Below are positions 42,435-50,882 of a stretch of 64,000 nt of DNA, in pieces. Source of the stretch: Halomonas alkalicola (GTDB taxonomy: Bacteria > Pseudomonadota > Gammaproteobacteria > Pseudomonadales > Halomonadaceae); the NCBI RefSeq assembly GCF_030704205.1, contig NZ_CP131913.1:1-64000 (forward strand). The letters are read 5' to 3'. A program made the translations under genes and the position numbers. The first letter of the stretch is position 1; each line of letters starts with the position of its first letter. Under the pieces are notes generated by a model. The model did no database searches. It saw nothing but the letters and a program-made list of their open reading frames with translations, and was not told the DNA's origin.

Positions 42435-44111
42435 ATGGGTAAGCGTAAAGTCTTTCTTAAGACGGACTTGTCTACTCCGGAGATCACCCACGAGCGGGAT
42501 GGCGCCGGTTGCGTCAAGCTCCTTGATTCTATTCCCCCGCGTGATACCAAGGTGCATTATAGTCCCAATCCGTATGGTGCTCGCGTCTTCGATTTTGCAC
42601 CATGGTATGGCGCTGGTATTGACGATCTCACCTATGCCTGCCAGCGGCAGATCGAACGCTTCATTGACAAGCAGGACTCAGATATCGAGTCATCCACCAT
42701 TTTGGGCTATTGTCAGACGGGGCTGAGGCGTTTTCTGGACTTTTCAGTCATGTACGCCGCCACGCTGCAGCGGTCGCTGCGCCTCTCCGACGTCGACCGC
42801 ACCATGATCGACGGTTACATGAGCTTCCTACGTGACAAAGGCTACGCTGCGTGTTCCCAGCGGGTGTCTTATTATTACACCAAGGCGGTGCTATCCGCCC
42901 TAGCACGGCGATCGTTAATAGTGGTTGTATCCGATGGTGATGAAGTAACTTTTCCCAAAAATCCTTATCCTAACTCGCACCGCGCCGCCAAGGGCGAAAA
43001 GCCTCTGTCCGCGTCTGAGCGGAGGTTGGTTGCAGTGGCCTTGCGGCGTGCGATTCAGCCTCTCTTCTCTGCAGATGCCAAATCGCCTGATTCTTATATG
43101 CTCTCCGTCGCACTTTTCGTCGTGGCCCTTCACACCGGCCGTAATGCCACTCCGCTTGTCGAGATGCCAATTGACTGCTTTAGGGCGCATCCGAAAGACA
43201 GCACTGAGTTCCTGGCTTTTTACAAACGACGAGGACACACTTCCAGCAGGGTAGCCCTGCGTGCGGAGTCCGATATTGATCGCGTAGTTGAGTCCATGCC
43301 GACGGTTCGACCCGGCGTTGGTCGGCTTATTCGTCGGGTCATCGAGCTGACCCGCGACGTGCGCGCCCAGGCTCCCGCGGAACTCGCCGACCGGGTCTGG
43401 CTCTACTACTCAACCTGCAATCAACACTCGTGTGTACAGCCTCTCACGCTGACTATGCTCAGTGACAAAATCGCCGATTTTGTCTCGAACCATGCCCTCA
43501 AGGATTCGGATGGGCGACCGCTACGCCTGACCATCGGAAGACTGAGAAAGACGTTCGTTAATCGGATCTACGAGTTGCTTGATGGCGACATCCTCACCAC
43601 AGCAGTAGCTGCGGGTAACCAGGTGCGCATTACCGATCAGCACTACCTTCGGCCGGGGGAGGATGCGGTGAAGAACTGGCTGTTCATGGGACAGTGCCTG
43701 GTGCAGGAATTGATCACGAACACGTTAGGTGCCACGGAGAGGACCCCGGTGGGCCGGTGCTCCGACAATCAGCATGGCCAGTTTGCGCCCGCGCGTGACG
43801 GTGAAGTGTGCCAGAGCTTTCTCAACTGTCTTCGTTGCCGCAACTACGTCGTCACTGGTGATGATCTTTGGCGCCTGTTCTCGTTTTATTGGCGAGTGCT
43901 TAAAGAACGCTCTCGCGTCGATAGGCGCCGTTGGGAACGTCACCTAAGCCACATTCCCCGGCTCATCGATCGCGATGTTATTTATCAAGGCCTTTCGAAG
44001 AAGGTATTTACCCAAGCCCAGGTCGATGCGGCACGCGAGCGTGCACGTAACAACCCGCACCCCTTCTGGGCGAGTGATACGATCTTTGTGTCACTTGGAG
44101 ATCTGGCATGA
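42435..44111 (+). CDS. ginB: tyrosine recombinase-like protein, GinB-like
   Basis: Protein of 558 residues. The N-terminal half is a core-binding-like region (STILGYCQTGLRRFLDFSVM). The catalytic half has Arg in ALHTGRNATPLVEM near residue 240, a box II in which the usual H-x-x-R reads GRLRKTFVNRIYE, and a Tyr in RITDQHYLRP near 405. The C-terminal part has a Cys cluster CQSFLNCLRCRNYVVT. It is larger than simple phage integrases, as is usual for the second gene of this recombinase set. ATG at 42435 overlaps the previous gene; its stop overlaps the next start (ATGA). Confidence 0.8.
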   Translation: MGKRKVFLKTDLSTPEITHERDGAGCVKLLDSIPPRDTKVHYSPNPYGARVFDFAPWYGAGIDDLTYACQRQIERFIDKQDSDIESSTILGYCQTGLRRFLDFSVMYAATLQRSLRLSDVDRTMIDGYMSFLRDKGYAACSQRVSYYYTKAVLSALARRSLIVVVSDGDEVTFPKNPYPNSHRAAKGEKPLSASERRLVAVALRRAIQPLFSADAKSPDSYMLSVALFVVALHTGRNATPLVEMPIDCFRAHPKDSTEFLAFYKRRGHTSSRVALRAESDIDRVVESMPTVRPGVGRLIRRVIELTRDVRAQAPAELADRVWLYYSTCNQHSCVQPLTLTMLSDKIADFVSNHALKDSDGRPLRLTIGRLRKTFVNRIYELLDGDILTTAVAAGNQVRITDQHYLRPGEDAVKNWLFMGQCLVQELITNTLGATERTPVGRCSDNQHGQFAPARDGEVCQSFLNCLRCRNYVVTGDDLWRLFSFYWRVLKERSRVDRRRWERHLSHIPRLIDRDVIYQGLSKKVFTQAQVDAARERARNNPHPFWASDTIFVSLGDLA

Positions 44112-45982
44112 ACCGCACGGATTCCCTTGTCCGAGGGGTAGAATACCCTGTCGGGGCGTTAGACGACGCCACGATTATCAGCAGTTACATCATGGAGGGC
44201 CGCAGGGTGGTTGTGAGCCGCTATGGTGATGAGCGATGGCTCTTTGTGAACACTCCCACCAACCAACCGAAGGGATGCCGTCAAGTCTACTTCAAGCGGT
44301 TTCCCGAGAGATTCCGGCCTGTTGTGAAGGCGGTGCTCTATCGGTACATGACGCGCGGCCGCGTGGGCATGGATCGGCCGACCGACCGCGTCATAGTCAA
44401 GCTCGCCAGCGACTTGAAGCCATTCATTGACTATCTCGCCAGCTTAGGCATTGCACGCCTTGGCGATATTCGCGCGGAGACGTGTCAAGGGTATGTCGAA
44501 GCTTGCCGGCGCCACGTCTGGGCTAGCAAAACCGGCGAGCGACGTTTGAAAGCAGCGTCTCTAGGACACCGCTTGTGTGCTGTCGAACGGCTACATGAGT
44601 TGAGCCAATACACGGACGACGCCATGCCAGAACCCCCGTGGCCTGATACGTCCTACTCCCACATCGCCAATCTGACAGGCCGAGGCACAAGCTACCGTGG
44701 CGGCAAAACGCCGCTTATTCCTGACGAGATCTTTTCGGCGCTCTTCCAGCGCGCCTGGGCCGTAATCAAAGGGGCGGCGCCAATCTTGAATCTGCGTGAT
44801 AAGTGGGTTGAGCTGAAGGCTAACGAAGGCCAGGAATGGAATAAACATGTCGCTACCAAACGCTTGCGTAAATTTTTGCAGTCGCGGAATTGGGCCGGTC
44901 CTGCGAAGTTCGGCAAGGCAGTGCGGGACATCCGGCCGGCGTGCTACATCGTAATCGCCAGTTTGTCTGGATGCCGAAATCACGAATTGGCATTCCTGCA
45001 ATCTGGCGCCGTCCGCAGCACCCTTGAGCCAAGTGATCGTGAAGGCGAAGAGCCACTACGCTACTGGTGGATGGAAGCGAAGTCCACGAAGACCGGCGAG
45101 GGCGTGACCGAATGGATGATCCCTGAAGCGGCAGTGACTGCCATCCGTGTCTTGGAACGCTGGGCGGCCCCCTACCAAGCGGATATTGAACGTGAGGTGG
45201 CGGAGCGCCGAAAGGCTAACTCCAACGATATCGAGATCCCTGCGGCACTAAAACATCGGTACGCTGTGTTTCTTGGCGCCGAGCCACGCCGAGGGAACCA
45301 AGTACGGACCCTATCCAATCAACAAGTCAATAACGATTTACGAAGGTTCGTTCGGGACTGCGAATTGAGTTGGGACATAGCCAGCCATCAGTTTAGACGA
45401 AAGTTCGCCAATTACGCGGCACGTAGTCAGTTCGGTGATCTGCGATACCTTAAACAGCACTTCAAGCACTGGTCGATGGACATGACTCTCGGCTACGCTC
45501 TGAACGAATCACAGGAAATGGCGTTGTATGCCGAAGTGCAGAACGAGCTAGATAATATCAAGTCAGAAGTGGTTGAGATCTGGCTTGAACCAGGTGCGCC
45601 GCTCGCAGGCGGATACGGGGAGAATATTGCCACTTGGCGTGGAACGAATCCCGTGACGTTGTTCAAGAGCCATAAGCATATGGTCCGCTCCCTAGCTGAG
45701 AGTACGTCCATTCGCAGCAACGGCCATGCTTGGTGCACAGCCGACGACAACCTGTGCATTGGCAACGATATCGAGCGCTCTCGATGCAGTGGCTGCAAGA
45801 ACGCAGTGATCGACGTGCGGCACCGACCGATTTATCAGGGGCTGCTAACGCACCTCAACGAAGTCGCCTCTTGCGACGACATTGGGCCTAGCGGGCGGAA
45901 GATGGTAAAACGCGACCAGCAGCGCTGTCAGCATGTAATCCAATCCCTGGATGGAGAGGCCCCGAGAATGGCAGATGAATAA
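44108..45982 (+). CDS. ginC: tyrosine recombinase-like protein, GinC-like
   Basis: Protein of 624 residues with recombinase motifs in the middle: Arg in ASLSGCRNHELAFL near residue 285, box II ASHQFRRKFANYAA near 430, then HFKHWSMDMTLGYA with the candidate nucleophile Tyr near 461. The C-terminus carries a probable zinc site (CTADDNLCIGN, RCSGCKNAV) as in other third-position recombinases. It overlaps GinB-like and GinD-like genes on either side, so all four are one operon. Confidence 0.8.
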   Translation: MNRTDSLVRGVEYPVGALDDATIISSYIMEGRRVVVSRYGDERWLFVNTPTNQPKGCRQVYFKRFPERFRPVVKAVLYRYMTRGRVGMDRPTDRVIVKLASDLKPFIDYLASLGIARLGDIRAETCQGYVEACRRHVWASKTGERRLKAASLGHRLCAVERLHELSQYTDDAMPEPPWPDTSYSHIANLTGRGTSYRGGKTPLIPDEIFSALFQRAWAVIKGAAPILNLRDKWVELKANEGQEWNKHVATKRLRKFLQSRNWAGPAKFGKAVRDIRPACYIVIASLSGCRNHELAFLQSGAVRSTLEPSDREGEEPLRYWWMEAKSTKTGEGVTEWMIPEAAVTAIRVLERWAAPYQADIEREVAERRKANSNDIEIPAALKHRYAVFLGAEPRRGNQVRTLSNQQVNNDLRRFVRDCELSWDIASHQFRRKFANYAARSQFGDLRYLKQHFKHWSMDMTLGYALNESQEMALYAEVQNELDNIKSEVVEIWLEPGAPLAGGYGENIATWRGTNPVTLFKSHKHMVRSLAESTSIRSNGHAWCTADDNLCIGNDIERSRCSGCKNAVIDVRHRPIYQGLLTHLNEVASCDDIGPSGRKMVKRDQQRCQHVIQSLDGEAPRMADE

Positions 45983-46385
45983 GACACGGAAGAACGCGGA
46001 CGCGCGCGAGAAAGATCTGCGCATGGCGATACAGCGCATCAAGCATGGTCGCTCCCACACCGGCGCCAAGAATTTGAGCATCGCAGCGGTAGCGCGCGAG
46101 ACGGGTGTCTCAGCTGCACTAATCCACAACCACTATCCGGCCATTGCCGAGGCTATACGCGTTGAACGAGGACGGGATGGCCGTAGCGAGCGTGACGCGA
46201 AGCACCAACAACTCCGTGAACTGCGTGAAAAATCCCGCATGCTGCGACAGCAACTTGAGGATATGAGAACTCAAGTGGCACGTCTGACCTCACTCAATGA
46301 GGTTCTGCTCGCGGAAAACGAGGCCCTTCGCTCGCGTCTGGGCGAGGGGCAGGTGATCCACATTCAGCCTCGCATCGTAATTTAA
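45975..46385 (+). CDS. ginD: small HTH/coiled-coil protein, GinD-like
   Basis: Protein of 136 residues with an HTH of TetR-like appearance (NLSIAAVARETGVSAALIHN, HYPAIAEAIR) followed by a heptad-rich coiled coil (LRELREKSRMLRQQLEDMRT to ENEALRSRLGEG). It is the accessory gene at the end of the three-recombinase operon and would help recombination or recognise the ends. ATG at 45975 overlaps the GinC-like gene by 8 bases. Confidence 0.8.
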   Translation: MNKTRKNADAREKDLRMAIQRIKHGRSHTGAKNLSIAAVARETGVSAALIHNHYPAIAEAIRVERGRDGRSERDAKHQQLRELREKSRMLRQQLEDMRTQVARLTSLNEVLLAENEALRSRLGEGQVIHIQPRIVI

Positions 46386-46420
46386 AAAATGGACAAAAAA
46401 AATCTAATGTGGGCTATAAT

Positions 46421-46470
46421 CCCTGAATTCAAGCAATAAGCGCAGCACCTGCGGTGTTCAGGGCTTATTG
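46421..46470. repeat. hairpin repeat after the recombinase operon (candidate recombination site)
   Basis: CCCTGAATTCAAGCAATAA (46421-46439) is repeated exactly at 48952-48970. In both places CAATAA starts an inverted repeat: here CAATAAGC (46434) pairs with GCTTATTG (46463), with CACC-TGC-GGTG nested inside. It lies 35 bases after the GinD-like gene. Confidence 0.6.
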
Positions 46471-46582
46471 ATACTTTCCGAAGAACTCCTGTGCCGGTGC
46501 CACCGAGTTCGACAGATAAAAGCGTAAGTTGCAGTTTTTCCAGGAAAAACGTTTACGAAATTTGCACTACAACAACCATTAA

Positions 46583-48300
46583 CCCGCCTTATTCATGAGA
46601 CCGGCCTGAAAACGAAGATAGCGGATGGTATCCTCTTGAAAATTCAGTGTGTTCCGCCAAGAACCTGATCCAAGGGAGCCATCCGCTATGGGTGAAAGCC
46701 TATCCACCTGGACGCCCTCGTGCAACGGCTCTGTCCGTGTCGAGCTGAGCGGCCACCGCACCACCAGCGACAGCGGCGCTTTGTTGCTGCGTGAAGCCCT
46801 CGACAACAGCGGCGTGATTGAGGCGCTCGAAGACAACCTGGTCGATCCGCGTCACCCGCTGCGTATCCGCCACTCCCTGGCCAGTCAGCTACGCACCCTG
46901 GTGCTGCAGCGCGCGATGGGCTGGATCGATCTCAGCGATACCGACACGCTGCGCCGTGACCCGCTCTGGCAGTTGGCCTGTAGCGACGCGCGCGGGACGA
47001 CGCCATTGGCGCAGGACCGGCCGTCTCAAGCCACGCTGTCGCGGCTGCTGACCTGCCTCGGCCGCAACGACAACATCGATGCCGTGCACGAAGGCCTGCT
47101 GCGGCTGGTGCTCTGGCGCCTGACCTCGCTGAAGAACGGCGAGCGCCCCAAGCAGCTGACGCTGGACATCGACGGCCTGCCGATCGAGGTCCACGGTCAC
47201 CAAGGTGGCTCGGCCTACCATGGCCTTTACGGTACCCGCATCTACTCGCCGCTGGTCGCCTCGCTGGCCGAAACAGGCGACATGGTCGGTGGCCTGCTAC
47301 GCGAGGGCAACGCCGGCCCGGCTGAGAATGCCGATACATGGATCCCCCATCTGGTGACGCGGCTCAACGAGAGCACTGGCGCCCAGGTTCGGGTGCGCAT
47401 CGATGCCGGATTCACCGACAACGACACGCTGGAGGCGCTGGAAGAGCGCGACATCGAGTATCTGGGCCGGTTACGCAGCCACAAGGGCCTGCAAAAATTG
47501 GCGGCGCCCTACCTGAAGCGGCCCCGCGGCCGACCGCCTGAACAGCCTCGAGAATGGTGCCATGACCTTGAGTACCAAGCCGGTTCCTGGCCGGCACCAC
47601 GGCGCGTCGTGCTGGTCGTGCAGGAGCGCCCCGATGACCTGCTGCTGCATGCCTTCTTCCTGGTCACCAACCTCAGCAAGTTCGACTGGCCGCCAGAGAA
47701 GGTCCTAGCACTCTATCGCAAGCGCGGCAGCGCCGAGGCGCACATGGGCGAAGTGAAGTCGGCGCTCGACGTGCACCTCTCGTCGACCGATCGCGGCGCC
47801 TCCACCGTTCAGGACGTGATGGCGCGCAACGAGGTGAGCTTGCTGCTCAGTCTCTACGCCTACCAGGTCCTGCATGGCCTGCGCTGCCTCCTGGAGCGGC
47901 AAACCCGACAAGGCTGGAGCCTGAGCCGGATGCGCGAGCAGGTGCTCAAGGTCGCCGCCACGCTGAGGCTGCACGCTCGGCGAATCACCGTTCATCTGGG
48001 TGCCGCCGCCGACAAGTGGTGGCCGACGCTGCTGAAGGGGCTACCGAAGCTGACCGCACTGAGCTGACGCTCCTGCGAGACCACCACAGCATCAGAAAGC
48101 GAGCGACCGGAGCGGCGGTCGGCGATCACGGCTGCTTGGACGGCCGCCATTGATTCCAAAGAGCTATAAGTAAGTAGGAAAAGGGCTGCGTTCTGGCATT
48201 ACTCAACAGCCACTCGCGCTGAAGAGGCGAATCCTGATAAGCAATGCCAACAGCCAGTACCTTCAGACCGCTCAATCAGCGCCCTCGTGAATAAGGCGGG
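46583..48300 (+). mobile_element. IS1380-family insertion sequence, copy 2
   Basis: Element of 1718 bases with the same ends as copy 1, in opposite orientation, flanked by the 5-base duplication ATTAA (46578-46582 and 48301-48305). Confidence 0.92.
46688..48067 (+). CDS. IS1380-family transposase, copy 2
   Basis: Its predicted protein is identical to that of the copy at 31451-32830, including the three acidic catalytic motifs. The gene is intact and the element carries complete ends, so it is probably active. The roughly 230 bases after its stop belong to the element's right end. Confidence 0.93.
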   Translation: MGESLSTWTPSCNGSVRVELSGHRTTSDSGALLLREALDNSGVIEALEDNLVDPRHPLRIRHSLASQLRTLVLQRAMGWIDLSDTDTLRRDPLWQLACSDARGTTPLAQDRPSQATLSRLLTCLGRNDNIDAVHEGLLRLVLWRLTSLKNGERPKQLTLDIDGLPIEVHGHQGGSAYHGLYGTRIYSPLVASLAETGDMVGGLLREGNAGPAENADTWIPHLVTRLNESTGAQVRVRIDAGFTDNDTLEALEERDIEYLGRLRSHKGLQKLAAPYLKRPRGRPPEQPREWCHDLEYQAGSWPAPRRVVLVVQERPDDLLLHAFFLVTNLSKFDWPPEKVLALYRKRGSAEAHMGEVKSALDVHLSSTDRGASTVQDVMARNEVSLLLSLYAYQVLHGLRCLLERQTRQGWSLSRMREQVLKVAATLRLHARRITVHLGAAADKWWPTLLKGLPKLTALS

Positions 48301-48480
48301 ATTAAGCCATGCAAATGCTTGATTTCTAGACAGAAATACGCGATATCGTAACGCTGTCCCCTATTTTCTCTTACATAGCAAGATTCAGCCCAGCTGGCCA
48401 ATACTGCAAGGAAACGGCTCGAAACGTGTCACTACAGGGATTCTGACAGGGAGTTGCAAACTTACTGAACCTTCAGTCCA

Positions 48481-48520
48481 CAGGTGCCAGTTTCAGGCCA
48501 AAATCGGACTGGAAGTGTCT
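48481..48520 (+). repeat. inverted-repeat partner of 59887-59929
   Basis: The core TCAGGCCAAAATCGG then CTGGAAGTGTC is matched on the opposite strand at 59887-59929 (32 of 37 positions agree by eye). The two copies bracket the cupin, chlorite dismutase, reductase and cofactor genes. Otherwise the 270 bases from the IS1380 end to the cupin gene contain no recognisable gene. Confidence 0.6.
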
Positions 48521-48575
48521 AACTCGGTGTCCCCCGGCAAAGCCGAGGGAATACCTTATTTATTAATGTGAATGC

Positions 48576-48938
48576 CTATTTCTCAGACAACGCAAAACCG
48601 GCATTGCCCGGTGCAACCACTGAGACAAATATGAACGGTACGGGGCCAGAGTTCATTGCACCATGCACTTGCCCAAGTTTTGCTATGGCAATATCTCCGG
48701 CTTTAAGTAAGGTGACTATGCCGTCACCTTGATAATACTCGGCCTCACCTGAGATAACCGTCCAAGTATCTTGGCCGTGAGGGTGGACATGAGCGGCTAT
48801 TTCTTGCCCAGGATGGGCATGCCAAACAACAACGGCAGAGTCGTTGGTTTCCATAACCACCGAACGAATTGGTTCGCCGTTAGACGGGCGAATATATTCT
48901 GCAACCGGAAAGATCCTTGATTCTGTTTTCATATCCAT
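48576..48938 (-). CDS. cupin domain protein
   Basis: Single-domain cupin of 120 residues. The first motif is WHAHPGQEIAAHVHPHGQDT with VISGEAEYY, and the second is LKAGDIAIAKLGQVHGAMN; together they supply the metal-binding histidines and glutamate. The frame includes two possible starts (48938 and 48932). The function is unknown; it is divergent to the chlorite dismutase gene and separated from it by decayed elements. Possible roles include detoxification of reactive chlorine products, but this is only contextual. Confidence 0.8.
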   Translation of the reverse strand: MDMKTESRIFPVAEYIRPSNGEPIRSVVMETNDSAVVVWHAHPGQEIAAHVHPHGQDTWTVISGEAEYYQGDGIVTLLKAGDIAIAKLGQVHGAMNSGPVPFIFVSVVAPGNAGFALSEK

Positions 48939-48951
48939 ACCCTATTTAAAA

Positions 48952-48991
48952 CCCTGAATTCAAGCAATAACAACGCAACAGCGAGTTATTG
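48952..48991. repeat. second copy of the hairpin repeat (candidate recombination site)
   Basis: CCCTGAATTCAAGCAATAA followed by an inverted repeat CAATAAC (48965) / GTTATTG (48985). The 19 leading bases are identical to 46421-46439, while the loop differs. Confidence 0.6.
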
Positions 48992-49039
48992 TCAAATCCT
49001 GTGTACAGCGAGTCAGGCGGCAGCCCTGCCTGCCTGACT

Positions 49040-49240
49040 GATTGGTCAAGGATTCGCCATCCTGAACTTGACGTTGTTCCAGCTTGTTGAACCCCTTGAT
49101 CCGCTTCCATCGCTGCTGAGCGCTCTGAAGCAGCTTGAAGACCATCGGGTCTGCGCCTTCATCTCGAAGGTTCGCATCGAGATAGATCTGCGTGGTCTCC
49201 ACCGATTCGTGTCCGAGCCACAATGCAATCACAGAACGAC
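49040..49240 (-). pseudogene. tyrosine recombinase C-terminal fragment
   Basis: The minus strand encodes RRSVIALWLGHESVETTQIY then LDANLRDEGAD and a degraded tail. This is the box III histidine and nucleophile tyrosine end of a common Xer-like integrase family. The N-terminal and box I/II parts are absent. Confidence 0.75.
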
Positions 49241-49264
49241 GGAGCCGTCCTGCTGACCGTGGAC

Positions 49265-49764
49265 CTAGAAGGGTAGGCAATCGATGTCCAGCGTCAGCCG
49301 CTTGGGGCGCTCGCCGTTCTTCAGCGAGGTCAGGCGCCAGACCACCAACCGCAGCAGGCCTTCGTGCACGGCATCGATGTTGTCGTTGCGCCCGTGGCAG
49401 GTCAGCAGCCGCGACAGCGTGGCTTGAGACGGCCGGTCCTGGGCCAGTGGCATCAACCCGCGAGCATCGCTGCAGGCCAGCTGCCAGAGCGGGTCACGGC
49501 ACAGCGTGTCGGTATCGCTGAGGTCAATCCAGCCCATCGCGCGCTGCAGCACCAAGGTGCGCAACTGGCTGGCCAGCGAATGGCGGATACGCAGCGGGTG
49601 GCGGCGATCGACTAGGTTGTCCTCCAGTGCCTCGATCACCCGCTGTTAGCGAGGGCTTCACGCAGCAGCATAGCGCCGCTGTCGCTGGAGGTGCGCTGGC
49701 CGTCGAGCTTAACGCGGATGGACCCATTGCAGGAAGTCCAGGTGGATAGGCGGCTTTCACCCAT
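49265..49764 (-). pseudogene. IS1380-family transposase, decayed N-terminal fragment
   Basis: The minus strand reads LSTWTSCNGSIRV, SSDSGAMLLREAL and VIEALEDNLVDRRHPLRIRH to RLTLDIDCLPF. It is clearly homologous to the N-terminal third of the intact IS1380 transposases in this window but diverged, with a frameshift near 49640 and a stop where the intact protein has DGLPIEV. It is therefore an older insertion of a related element, not a product of the two recent copies. Confidence 0.85.
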
Positions 49765-49868
49765 GGCGAGTAGTCCTCTTGAATCGCTTTCTGGCAGGAA
49801 CATCTTGATTCTACGTGAGAATGATACTCGTTATTTTCTGTCTCAGGCCGGTGAGTTAGGCGGTTTTA

Positions 49869-49882
49869 TTGATTTGAGTCAA
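49869..49882 (+). promoter_or_regulatory. FNR/CRP-family box upstream of cld
   Basis: TTGAT-TTGA-GTCAA, one mismatch from the FNR consensus TTGAT-N4-ATCAA, 104 bases before the cld start. The island's own Crp/Fnr protein (58001-58747) has the matching recognition-helix residues (E-x-x-S-R). This would give control by oxygen or nitrogen-oxide signals. Confidence 0.65.
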
Positions 49883-49970
49883 TAAATTCCCCCCACCTTC
49901 GTCTATATTTACAAGACGATAGGATCTGGGGGGTTACCCTACAACTATCGATTAAGAATCTCACTTCTGA

Positions 49971-50843
<873 letters not shown>

Positions 50844-50882
50844 CGTTTGGGCGCTCACAATAGAAAAAAATAGGAGAAAACG

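Larger units (their letters stand above)
39890..42442 (+). pseudogene. ginA: tyrosine recombinase GinA-like, split by IS256-family element
   Basis: Residues 1-311 lie at 39890-40822 and the last 74 at 42218-42442. Joining them across one AAGTCTGG copy gives GLEVWPHKLRHTYATH in frame, about 385 residues. The catalytic set is complete after joining: Arg in LGTGLRKQELA, HKLRH, LGHASIQTT and the nucleophile Tyr in MVYLH. Its end overlaps the next recombinase gene by 8 bases, and that overlaps a third one. Three consecutive tyrosine recombinases plus a small HTH gene is the ginABCD arrangement of GInt islands. As it stands the protein would be truncated before its catalytic box II. Confidence 0.85.

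Noticed and set aside
49192..49615. Plus-strand frames across the decayed element
   Set aside because: They are antisense to an IS1380 transposase fragment; identical antisense frames appear in the intact copies.
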